A DNA stretch of 7,020 bases, taken from positions 1 to 7,020 of the forward strand of contig CAMLEM010000087.1 in assembly GCA_946479005.1 (NCBI GenBank). The letters are read 5' to 3'. The notes under the pieces were generated by a model. That model was not told the origin of the DNA, ran no database searches, and saw only the letters and a program-made list of their open reading frames with translations. Below, piece after piece: positions 1 through 6,678 of this stretch (within the stretch, counting starts at the first letter, position 1; each line of letters starts with the position of its first letter). Position numbers and translations under genes: made by a program. This DNA comes from an uncultured Chitinophagaceae bacterium. GTDB lineage: Bacteria; Bacteroidota; Bacteroidia; Chitinophagales; Chitinophagaceae.

Positions 1-2033
1 CACCGCAGGTCGAAGGCTTCCGGAGTGATGGCTTCCTGGTCCTGGAGGGCTTCGAAAGGGAGGTAGCTTAACTCGTCATCAGGAATGATGATCAGTCTTT
101 CTGCCCGGTGGATGTCGCTGAGCAGGGGTTTAAACAACAGGTCGTAGAGTGTGATCGCATAATTCCTTCCTTCAAATTTGCGGAGCGGGTCCACTTTTTC
201 AATTTCCGCCCGAAAGGAATCAAGCAGCGGGATGAAACTGCTGTCCACAGGGATCACCTGGTGCGTGAATTTATTCCCCCTGATGATCAGGGCAAGGAGG
301 GAATTCTCCGAAAGATGCCAGGAGATCAGCGCCGTGCGGTTATCGAATCTTCTCTGAACCTCTTTTACAGACGGTATTTCCTCCACGAGCAGTTTATCCT
401 GGTATTCGGGAAGCCCGGATATCTCGTCCTGGATCTTTCCCAATTCGATCTCGAGATCGCGTGATCGGGAAATGATCTGGCTGATTTGCGTCGAATCGGC
501 GGTTGTTGCTTTCAGTGAAAGGCGGGTCAGTTCAGACCGCAATTCCCCTTCCCGTTTGAATAAAGGGTGGGTGGCCTGCAGCCTCAATTCATTTTCCCGC
601 ATATTGAGCCGTAAAACCGAGGCTTTGTTCCGCTGGTCGAAAACATAGGCTGCTTCCAGGTATTTTTTTTCATCGGTGAGCTCAAATAGGCGGATGCAAA
701 GATCGATGGGGCGGCTATGCGCCGAGTGCTTGATCCGGTTAAGAAATAATCTCGCTTCATCGGATTCATAGGTCCTTTCAATGAAATGCGCCAGCCGAAA
801 GGCGGATTCGTAAGCTTCGAGCGCGCTCACCAGATCATCGTTATTCTTTGAGGTATGGAAGAGTTTTTCAAATGCGGCTGCTTTACCGGTCAGCGCCTGG
901 AACAGGTTGATATACGAGAAGGCTTCCGCAAAATGGTCGGGATTTGAACGGATCTCCGTATCGGAAAATCCTGAATGGAACTGGATTACAGAGCGCTGGT
1001 AAAACGACAGGGCTTCCGCGATCTCACCTTCTTCCACCAGTTGCCCGGCCCGGAATTTCAACAGGAGCCCGTGGGGTACATTCTTCCGGTTGCCGTTCCA
1101 CTTATTATTTTCAGCCAGTGCCTGGTGGTAATAATAGGCGGAGGAGTCCTTTTCTCCCAGCGCGTCAAACGCCTGTGCCAGGTTATAAAACAGGTCGATC
1201 GTCTTTCGATCGCCTGTATAGCTTACCGACCGAAGGCGTCGGAGCGCATCGTCCGGACGGCCGGAGCGGAGGTAGATGATGGCGAGATTGTGGTTGATCT
1301 CATCGGAGTAAAAGCCAGAAGATAATTCATCTTCATATATCTCCCGGGCGGCATCCAGCTCGTCGAGTTTTACGTGAATGGATGCGATATTGATCCTGTA
1401 ATTGGTCACCAGGCTTCGGTTACTGGTTCCCGTGAGCTCAATGGCCTTCTCGAAATAATTACGGGCCTGCCGGAAATTCCCGTTTTCGTACAGGATCACC
1501 CCCAGGCGGTTGTACAATCGCTGGGATTCAGTGAGTGGACGGTCATATTTGTCCTGTATATCCCTGGCCTGGTTGTAAAAATGCAGGGCGGAATCATATT
1601 CATTTTCCGCGTGGTAAATGGCGCCGGTGAACACATAATGCAAAAAGTAAGCAGAGTCAGCTACGGGCGTGCGTTCCCGGAGCCGAAAGGCCTCGAGGTA
1701 ATAGCTTTTTGCTTCGTTCACTTCACCGAGGTAATAATGAATCAGACCGGCTTTCAATTCGGAGAGTACCAGGATGGAATCATTGCCGGAAGAACGGGTG
1801 GAACTGATCAGGGTTTCGAAGGTCCGGAGGGCTTTCCTATACGCAATATCAGCCTCCTCCTGTTTTTTCTCATCATCCCCTGCTTTTTCGGAACGGCGAT
1901 CGGCATCATTCAGCAAAACCTCTGCTGCTCCATACAGTCTTCTCTCGGCAGTGCGATCCTCTTTAGGTCCGTCCTGTGCAAAACAGAATACGATGGCTAA
2001 AAATAACAGAACGAGGAGTAGTGGTCTTGTCAT
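1..2033 (-). CDS. Secreted TPR-repeat protein with C-terminal CHAT domain (C-terminus outside the window)
   Basis: This minus-strand frame stays open from the ATG at 2033 to the window edge, giving 677 residues without a stop. Residues 1-20 (MTRPLLLVLLFLAIVFCFAQ) form a signal peptide with a Bacteroidota-style end at AQ; the cysteine is a poor lipobox because Phe precedes it. Residues of roughly 30-450 are degenerate TPR helices, for example near residue 283 (FYNLAQAFDALGEKDSSAYY). A charged, probably coiled-coil stretch follows at about 465-545 and includes the DQRNKASVL segment typical of the linker before CHAT. Residues 647-663 (LIIIPDDELSYLPFEAL) match the start of a CHAT (caspase-like, HetF-associated) domain. 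The catalytic His and Cys would lie beyond the edge, so activity cannot be judged. By family it is a caspase-fold peptidase or a protein-interaction factor in the cell envelope; its substrate is unknown. It has no Shine-Dalgarno sequence and is divergent from the LYS1-like gene. Confidence 0.85.
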   Translation of the reverse strand, partial: MTRPLLLVLLFLAIVFCFAQDGPKEDRTAERRLYGAAEVLLNDADRRSEKAGDDEKKQEEADIAYRKALRTFETLISSTRSSGNDSILVLSELKAGLIHYYLGEVNEAKSYYLEAFRLRERTPVADSAYFLHYVFTGAIYHAENEYDSALHFYNQARDIQDKYDRPLTESQRLYNRLGVILYENGNFRQARNYFEKAIELTGTSNRSLVTNYRINIASIHVKLDELDAAREIYEDELSSGFYSDEINHNLAIIYLRSGRPDDALRRLRSVSYTGDRKTIDLFYNLAQAFDALGEKDSSAYYYHQALAENNKWNGNRKNVPHGLLLKFRAGQLVEEGEIAEALSFYQRSVIQFHSGFSDTEIRSNPDHFAEAFSYINLFQALTGKAAAFEKLFHTSKNNDDLVSALEAYESAFRLAHFIERTYESDEARLFLNRIKHSAHSRPIDLCIRLFELTDEKKYLEAAYVFDQRNKASVLRLNMRENELRLQATHPLFKREGELRSELTRLSLKATTADSTQISQIISRSRDLEIELGKIQDEISGLPEYQDKLLVEEIPSVKEVQRRFDNRTALISWHLSENSLLALIIRGNKFTHQVIPVDSSFIPLLDSFRAEIEKVDPLRKFEGRNYAITLYDLLFKPLLSDIHRAERLIIIPDDELSYLPFEALQDQEAITPEAFDLR

Positions 2034-2050
2034 TGGGGCCGGTTGGTGCT

Positions 2051-2058
2051 CAAAATTA
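2051..2058 (-). promoter_or_regulatory. Candidate Bacteroidota -7 promoter element for the TPR-CHAT gene
   Basis: Read on the minus strand this is TAATTTTG, an exact match to the Bacteroidota sigma-A -7 consensus TAnnTTTG. It ends 17 bases before the ATG at 2033, which implies a very short leader. No TTG lies at the expected -33 spacing, so the call rests on one element and its position. Confidence 0.45.
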
Positions 2059-2101
2059 GCCGTCAATAGTCAAATAGCCATCATTTCTTGAACGTAGCGG
2101 T

Positions 2102-2109
2102 TAACTTTG
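2102..2109 (+). promoter_or_regulatory. Candidate Bacteroidota -7 promoter element for the LYS1-like gene
   Basis: TAACTTTG is an exact match to TAnnTTTG. It ends 26 bases before the ATG at 2136, inside the divergent intergenic region shared with the TPR-CHAT gene. The only nearby TTG (2088-2090) is too close to be a normal -33 box. The following bases (CGCG) are the same as those after the candidate element in front of prfC. Confidence 0.5.
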
Positions 2110-2135
2110 CGCGGAACTGAATCAACTTTTAGGTG

Positions 2136-3352
2136 ATGATCAAGATCGGACTCATACGGGAAGGAAAACAACCGGCGGATAACAGGGTGGCGCTCACCCC
2201 GGCCCAGTGTAAATGGATCCATAGGAATTCAACGGAGGTAAAGGTAGTCGCGCAATCCAGCCCCAATCGCTGTTTTTCTGACCGCGAATACTCTATCAGC
2301 GGAACCGAAGTGGTGGAAGATGTAAGCGACTGCGAAATCCTGCTCGGCATTAAAGAGGTGCCGGTGGAGCAATTGATACCAAACAAAATCTATCTCTTTT
2401 TTTCGCATACCAAGAAGAAACAGCCGCATAACCAAAAGCTTTTAAAAGAGATACTCCGGAAGAATATCACCCTGATCGACTATGAGTGCCTGGAGCACGA
2501 CGATGGGGGGGGGCCCCCGGCACCCCCGCCAACGGGGGTTTTGGTTTTTTTGCCGGCGTGGTAGGCGCACATAATGGAATGATGGCCTATGGCAACCGGA
2601 CGGGCTTGTTCAAACTTGACCGGGTGTACAAGGAGAGGAGCTTCCGGGAACTGATCCACGTGTATTTCGGATTGCGGCTTCCCAATGTCAAGATCGCTGT
2701 AACGGGCTCAGGCCGCGTGGCACACGGGATCCTTGAGATAATGAACCTGATGGGCATTCACGAGGTGGATCCCGATGAGTACCTTAAAAGGAGGTTTTCC
2801 TATCCTGTTTACACGCAATTGAAGGGCGCAGATCTCTATGCACATAAGGAAACGGGAAAATACAGGCGCGAGGATTTCCACGAGCACCCCGGAAATTATA
2901 AATGCCTGTTCCTTCCATACGCGAGCCAGTCTGATATTTTGATGAACGGCGTGTACTGGGATAAGAATGTGCCGAGGCTGTTTGAAAAGGAAGATGTGAA
3001 ATCGGAAAACTTCATCATTCAGACAATTGCCGATATTACCGATGATGCCAATGGTTCGGTGCCCATTAATGTGGGGGATCAAACCATTGAAGATCCCGTA
3101 TATGGGATCAACCGGGGTACGTTACATAAAACGGCGCCTTATCTCCCGGGATCCATCGACATTATGGCCGTGGGAAACCTTCCCAATGAACTTCCGCGTG
3201 ATGCCAGCCGCTATTTCGGCGAGCAACTGATAAAATATATCCTCGATGATGTGGTAAAAGGCGGGTCGGAGATCATAGAAAAGGCTACGATCGCGAAGGG
3301 AGGGGAGTTGACGGAGTATTATGAGTATCTACGCGATTATGTGAATAATTAA
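2136..3352 (+). pseudogene. Saccharopine dehydrogenase (LYS1)-like NAD(P)-dependent oxidoreductase, frameshifted as sequenced
   Basis: Two frames together encode one AlaDh/PNT-type enzyme related to lysine-forming saccharopine dehydrogenase. The first 123 residues (2136-2504) contain the NRVALTP motif (16-22), LGIKEVP with Lys73, and FFSHT with His91. These probably match the acid-base Lys77 and His96 of yeast Lys1. This frame ends in a junk tail at the TAG at 2562-2564. The family resumes one frame over at 2537 with GFGFFAGVVGAHNG, then a Rossmann motif GSGRVA near 2704-2721 and NLPNELPRDAS near 3177-3209, ending in TAA at 3350-3352. Repaired, the protein would be about 399 residues. I prefer the ATG at 2136 over the GTG at 2133 because relatives start MIKIG or MKIG. 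Substrate is unproven in Bacteroidota: saccharopine or another imino/amino acid. The break may be a sequencing error, a real mutation or, less likely, recoding, so the pseudogene label is provisional. Confidence 0.8.
2505..2538 (+). other. GC-rich tract carrying the frameshift in the LYS1-like gene
   Basis: The tract has nine G, then five C, then a perfect hairpin: ACCCCCG (2522-2528), loop CCAA, CGGGGGT (2533-2539). Positions 2505-2536 contain only three A and no T. From my recollection of relatives, this stretch should encode about five residues (like GQRVI), or 15 bases, between the upstream DD and GFGFFAG. It spans 32 bases, a net excess of 17, which moves the reading frame. The T-rich run that follows (2539-2551) codes for the conserved FGFF and is not an independent tail. 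Confidence 0.75.
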
Positions 3353-3469
3353 TTTTCCCACAGATCTCACAGATTTTTCGCCAAAGGCTCCAGGTTTCTT
3401 ATCAAATTTTATCTGCGGGTATTTAGCTGTGAGATCTTGTGTATTTTATCTATGCAATTGGTGGGAAAA
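3353..3469. repeat. Interrupted inverted repeat between convergent genes, possible bidirectional terminator
   Basis: The 122-base gap between the LYS1-like stop and the trmN6 stop holds nested inverted repeats. TTTTCCCAC at 3353-3361 is complementary to GTGGGAAAA at 3461-3469. AGATCTCACAG at 3362-3372 is complementary to CTGTGAGATCT at 3427-3437. The left arms are adjacent, whereas the right arms are 23 bases apart. ATTTTATCT also occurs twice directly (3406-3414 and 3443-3451). The position suits transcription termination for both strands, but the loop is about 54 bases, longer than in a classical terminator. CACAGAT-type intergenic repeats of this sort look familiar from Bacteroidota, so it may instead be a dispersed repeat. 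Confidence 0.6.
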
Positions 3470-3474
3470 CAAAA

Positions 3475-4191
3475 CTACTCATTCAAATAATACTCCTTCA
3501 CTAATGACTTAAACTCCCTGCTGTATTTCCCGCTCTCTTCCTTAATACTCAGTTCATCGAAGTTTGTAATCAAAGGCTTCGACAACGAACCTTCAACAAG
3601 TATCCTGAACATTTCGTGAGAAGGTGTTTGTTTTGCCAGTAGCCACGTATGAATGTACAGTTCATTCTCATCGAAAAGCTGCCTGATCTCTCTCGCCCGT
3701 TTGTAAGGTAAAAGGAAAAAGAATCTTCCGGCAGGCGAAAGGAGCTTCTTTACCAGGTTGGGAAGATCTTCGAGTTTCAGGCCTGTACCGTGATGCGCCA
3801 GTTTCCGCCCGGGGTCGGGCGAGCTCCATTCCTTTCCATAAAATGGAGGGTTACAAACAATCACATCATAAATTTCTGTCGAACCAATATCGAGAACATC
3901 TCCGTTAATACCATTCACTCTACCAGGCCAGGGAGAACGTTCAAAGTTGAACTTCAGATCTTCAAAGGAGCCTTCGTCAATTTCAATGGCATCGATTTTT
4001 ATTTTGGGATATGCCTGCGCGATCATCAGGGAAAGAAGCCCGGTACCCGCACCCATATCCAGGAGGCGGAAGGCATCGTTCTTTTTTTCTTCCAGCCTTT
4101 TTGCCACCCAGGCTCCAAACAGGCAACCATCGGTGGTGACCTTCATTGCCGACCGTTCCTGGACAATGGTGAATTGTTTGAAACGGAACAT
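3475..4191 (-). CDS. trmN6: tRNA1(Val) (adenine(37)-N6)-methyltransferase
   Basis: The 238-residue product is an SAM-dependent methyltransferase of the TrmN6/YfiC type, which makes N6-methyladenosine at position 37 of tRNA1(Val) in E. coli. Near the N-terminus is the family signature MKVTTDGCLFGAW (16-28). The SAM-binding motif I is LLDMGAGTG (43-51), and the acidic residue at the end of beta 2 is Glu70 in AIEID. The amino-methyltransferase catalytic motif NPPFY spans 114-118. Length fits the family, which is about 230-250 residues. The ATG overlaps the tsaD stop by one base (TGATG), so translation is probably coupled to tsaD. The family also contains methyltransferases of other specificity, so the exact tRNA target is inferred from similarity. 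Confidence 0.88.
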   Translation of the reverse strand: MFRFKQFTIVQERSAMKVTTDGCLFGAWVAKRLEEKKNDAFRLLDMGAGTGLLSLMIAQAYPKIKIDAIEIDEGSFEDLKFNFERSPWPGRVNGINGDVLDIGSTEIYDVIVCNPPFYGKEWSSPDPGRKLAHHGTGLKLEDLPNLVKKLLSPAGRFFFLLPYKRAREIRQLFDENELYIHTWLLAKQTPSHEMFRILVEGSLSKPLITNFDELSIKEESGKYSREFKSLVKEYYLNE

Positions 4192-5246
4192 CAGGAAAAG
4201 ATATCTGAGAAACTGGAACGGGCAGAGCTTTTTTCGCTAAGGTTGCTGAACTGCCCTTCCTGGAATTTATAATACCCGGTCATAGCAATCATTGCCGCGT
4301 TGTCGGTGCAATACTGGAATTCGGGGATGAAGGTCTGCCATCCATATTTCTTTCCTGTTTCCGTGAAAGCTCTCCTTAATCCGCTGTTGGCTGAAACTCC
4401 CCCTGCGAGGCAAATATGGTTGATCCCGGTTTGAATGGAGGCTTTCCTGAGCTTGTTGATCAGTATGGTGATGATCCTGTGCTGGATGGAAGCACAGAGG
4501 TCTTCCAGATTATTTTGAATGAATGCAGCCCGTTCTTCATCCGTCACTTTATACTCTTCCTTGAATTGGTGGGAGGTTCCGGCGTTCTGAAGAAAATAAA
4601 GAATTGAGGTCTTTAACCCACTGAAACTGAAGTCCAGTCCAGGGATCTGGGGTTCGGGAAACCGGAATCTTTCGGGGTTTCCCTTCTTCGCATAAGCATC
4701 GATGAGAGGTCCCCCGGGATAGGGGAGCCCGAGCAACTTGGCAGATTTATCAAAAGCTTCCCCGGCCGCATCATCGATGGTTTCGCCGATCAGTTTCATC
4801 CGGAGGGGCGTTTCACAGATCACGATCTGGGTATGGCCTCCGCTAACAGTCAGGCAGAGAAACGGGAAACCCGGTTTCGGATCCCCGATCATATTGGCCA
4901 CCACGTGTGCCTGCATATGTTGCACGGCGATCAGGGGTTTATCAAGTGCCATTGCCAGGGACTTGGCAAACTGCCCGCCTACCAGGAGGGAGCCTATCAA
5001 ACCCGGTGATTGCGTATAAGCAATGGCATCCAGATCCTGCGCTCGAACGCCCGCATCCTTTAAAGCGGTATCAACCACCGGAACGATATGTTGCATATGG
5101 GCGCGGCTGGCGAGTTCAGGCACCACCCCGCCATAGGCAGCGTGCACGGCCTGCCCTGCAATATGATTGGAAAGGATCTTTCCATCGCGGCAAACGGATG
5201 CCGAGGTTTCATCGCAGGAAGATTCTATGCCAAGAATAGTGACCAT
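4191..5246 (-). CDS. tsaD: tRNA N6-adenosine threonylcarbamoyltransferase TsaD
   Basis: TsaD (Kae1/YgjD family) transfers the threonylcarbamoyl group from threonylcarbamoyl-AMP to A37 of tRNAs that read ANN codons, making t6A. In bacteria it works in the cytoplasm with TsaB and TsaE, which are not in this window. The 351-residue product starts ILGIESSCDETSAS (4-17). It has metal-ligand histidines at 110 and 114 in HMQAH, the SGGHTQ nucleotide-binding loop (135-140), the AGGVSANSGLR segment, and the third metal ligand Asp315 in CTDNAAMIA. All expected catalytic features are intact. The serine-rich tail makes it slightly longer than the 337-residue E. coli protein. The gene starts 7 bases after the permease stop and overlaps trmN6 by one base, so it is the middle gene of an operon. 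There is no Shine-Dalgarno sequence; the upstream bases are AT-rich. Confidence 0.96.
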   Translation of the reverse strand: MVTILGIESSCDETSASVCRDGKILSNHIAGQAVHAAYGGVVPELASRAHMQHIVPVVDTALKDAGVRAQDLDAIAYTQSPGLIGSLLVGGQFAKSLAMALDKPLIAVQHMQAHVVANMIGDPKPGFPFLCLTVSGGHTQIVICETPLRMKLIGETIDDAAGEAFDKSAKLLGLPYPGGPLIDAYAKKGNPERFRFPEPQIPGLDFSFSGLKTSILYFLQNAGTSHQFKEEYKVTDEERAAFIQNNLEDLCASIQHRIITILINKLRKASIQTGINHICLAGGVSANSGLRRAFTETGKKYGWQTFIPEFQYCTDNAAMIAMTGYYKFQEGQFSNLSEKSSARSSFSDIFS

Positions 5247-5253
5247 TTGAATT

Positions 5254-6510
5254 CTATTTACTGCGGATCGCCACCACCGGGTCCATCTTCGCAGCCTGGA
5301 GAGCGGGAATGAAACCTGCCACGATGCCCACTACGATGCAAATACCGATGGCAAGAATGATGTAGCTGGTGGAAACGAACACCGGGAAATTGAGGGCCAC
5401 CGAAAGAACCTGGGTCAGCAGGAACACAAGCGTGAGCCCAATGATCCCGCCGATTATGCACAGGAAGGCTGATTCAAGCAGGAACTCGGCCAGGATCACG
5501 TGTTTCCGTGCGCCCAAAGCTTTTTTGAGACCGATCTGGCTCGTTCGCTCTCTTACGGAAACAAACATAATATTTGCCACGCCAAACATTCCCACCACAA
5601 GCGACAGGGCGGCAATGGCCCAGCCCCCGATATTCATCCCCACGAAGGCCTCGCTGATGGCGTCGCTGAAATCATTGATATCATTCAGCGAAAAATCATC
5701 GTCACGCCCCGGGGGGAGCTTATGAATGGCTCTCATCGTGCCGGTAAGCTCATCTTTCAAAGCCTTGCTGGAAAGGTTATCCTGTCCCTGTATCATCACC
5801 AGCGGATCGGCTTTGAGCTCATTCATTATACCACGGGCAAACCCGTATGGAAGGATGATGCTCTGATCGAAATCCCAGCCACCGATCATCTGTTTTCCCT
5901 GTTTGCGGATCACGCCGGTGACCACCACTTCCTTACCCCGCACCGTGATGAGTTTTTGGATCGCCTGTTCAGGGGATCCGAATATTTTTTCCGCGATGGC
6001 GTAACCGATCACTACCACGTTCCGCCCGCTTTTGAAATCGGAGGCGGAGATATAGCGGCCGGTATTCACATCCACGGGCTGGATATCGTCAAAATCCTCG
6101 GTAACGCCATAGTAGTTGACGTTTGACAATACAAGACCGCCGTATTCCAGCTGGTCTTTGACCGTGATCGTGAATGCAACATATTTAGCGCCGCGGGTGC
6201 GGGCCTTGATCTGGGCGATCTCCGCATATTTGGGGGAAGGACGGTTCACATATTTCCACCAGGGATAATCGGGACCGCCGCCAGCAGAGTAATCCCATTT
6301 ATCATAGTAGATGGTATTGGTGCCGAGGGATCTTATTTCATTCTGGATATTTCGTTCGAGGCTGCTGACGGTAGCAAGTACGCCGATGATGCAGAAGATC
6401 CCGATAGTGATACCGAATAAGGAAAGAAAGGTGCGGAGCTTGTTTTTCCACAATTCCTGCAAAGCCATCTTGAAGCTGCTGCCAACGATCTCTATGCCGC
6501 GCCGGATCAT
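5254..6510 (-). CDS. ABC transporter permease, MacB/FtsX type
   Basis: The 418-residue product is an inner-membrane permease with the four-helix MacB plan. The first membrane helix (about 24-46) follows the conserved ELWKNKLRTFLSLFGITIG segment (19-37). A large periplasmic MacB_PCD-type domain covers about 47-290. Three further helices lie at about 294-318, 341-368 and 383-404. The cytoplasmic segment RERTSQIGLKKALGAR (320-335) is the part that normally contacts the ATPase, and the C-terminus has the typical PALQAAKMDPVVAIRSK ending. By family it would couple a separate ATPase to periplasmic work such as export or lipoprotein handling; no ATPase gene is visible here and the substrate is unknown. 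I chose the ATG at 6510. The frame stays open to 6615, but that extension translates a repeat and lies before the normal family start. Confidence 0.88.
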   Translation of the reverse strand: MIRRGIEIVGSSFKMALQELWKNKLRTFLSLFGITIGIFCIIGVLATVSSLERNIQNEIRSLGTNTIYYDKWDYSAGGGPDYPWWKYVNRPSPKYAEIAQIKARTRGAKYVAFTITVKDQLEYGGLVLSNVNYYGVTEDFDDIQPVDVNTGRYISASDFKSGRNVVVIGYAIAEKIFGSPEQAIQKLITVRGKEVVVTGVIRKQGKQMIGGWDFDQSIILPYGFARGIMNELKADPLVMIQGQDNLSSKALKDELTGTMRAIHKLPPGRDDDFSLNDINDFSDAISEAFVGMNIGGWAIAALSLVVGMFGVANIMFVSVRERTSQIGLKKALGARKHVILAEFLLESAFLCIIGGIIGLTLVFLLTQVLSVALNFPVFVSTSYIILAIGICIVVGIVAGFIPALQAAKMDPVVAIRSK

Positions 6511-6523
6511 ATGTGAAATTAAT

Positions 6524-6659
6524 GAATAACGAATAGTGAATAACGAATAATCGTTCAAAAGGGGGATTTTCCCACCCAAATGGAAATACATCAAGATGGA
6601 GTTACGAGGTTCCAAAGGCTGTTCATTATTCGTTATTCATTATTCACTATTCGTTATTC
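6524..6659. repeat. Inverted repeat made of 7-bp GAATARY units between the permease and prfC
   Basis: The left arm (6524-6551) is four perfect tandem heptamers: GAATAAC, GAATAGT, GAATAAC, GAATAAT. The right arm (6625-6659), read on the minus strand from its outer end, is five: GAATAAC, GAATAGT, GAATAAT, GAATAAC, GAATAAT. The arms are complementary unit by unit except for one extra heptamer at 6639-6645, which would bulge out as a 7-base loop. The central spacer is 73 bases and has no gene. I see no target-site duplication or coding capacity. The element fills most of the divergent intergenic region, so it lies in the leaders or promoters of one or both flanking genes. Confidence 0.85.
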
Positions 6660-6661
6660 CC

Positions 6662-6669
6662 TACCTTTG
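6662..6669 (+). promoter_or_regulatory. Candidate Bacteroidota -7 promoter element for prfC
   Basis: TACCTTTG is an exact match to TAnnTTTG and lies only 9 bases before the prfC ATG, so the mRNA would be nearly leaderless. It begins three bases after the right arm of the heptamer repeat. The normal -33 region therefore falls inside the repeat, and no TTG is present there. Confidence 0.5.
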
Positions 6670-6678
6670 CGCGCTCCA

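Noticed and set aside
1374..2000. Open plus-strand frame of 208 codons opposite the TPR-CHAT gene
   Set aside because: The opposite strand has a coherent signal peptide, TPR and CHAT protein over the same bases; this frame shows no recognisable domain.
1980..2033. Lipoprotein signal peptide on the TPR-CHAT protein
   Set aside because: The residue before the candidate cysteine is Phe, which does not fit a lipobox; cleavage at or near AQ by signal peptidase I is more likely.
2133..2135. GTG one codon upstream as the start of the LYS1-like gene
   Set aside because: The adjacent ATG at 2136 gives the usual family N-terminus and is the more common start codon.
2486..2536. ATG at 2486 as the start of a separate downstream protein
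   Set aside because: This codon lies out of frame inside sequence encoding the conserved LIDYECLEHDD segment, and the residues it would add match nothing in the family.
2522..2551. Genuine intrinsic terminator in the plus strand
   Set aside because: The T-rich part encodes the conserved FGFF of the enzyme and the site lies mid-gene, so it is reported only as a speculative structure and not as a terminator feature.
5500..6126. Open plus-strand frame of 208 codons opposite the permease
   Set aside because: It is antisense to a clear MacB/FtsX-type permease and has no family features of its own.
6511..6615. 35-residue N-terminal extension of the permease
   Set aside because: It translates the heptamer repeat and lies upstream of the normal family start; the ATG at 6510 gives the expected short cytoplasmic segment before the first membrane helix.
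6524..6659. CRISPR array
   Set aside because: The units are 7 bp, tandem without spacers within each arm, and the two arms are inverted; no cas gene is present.
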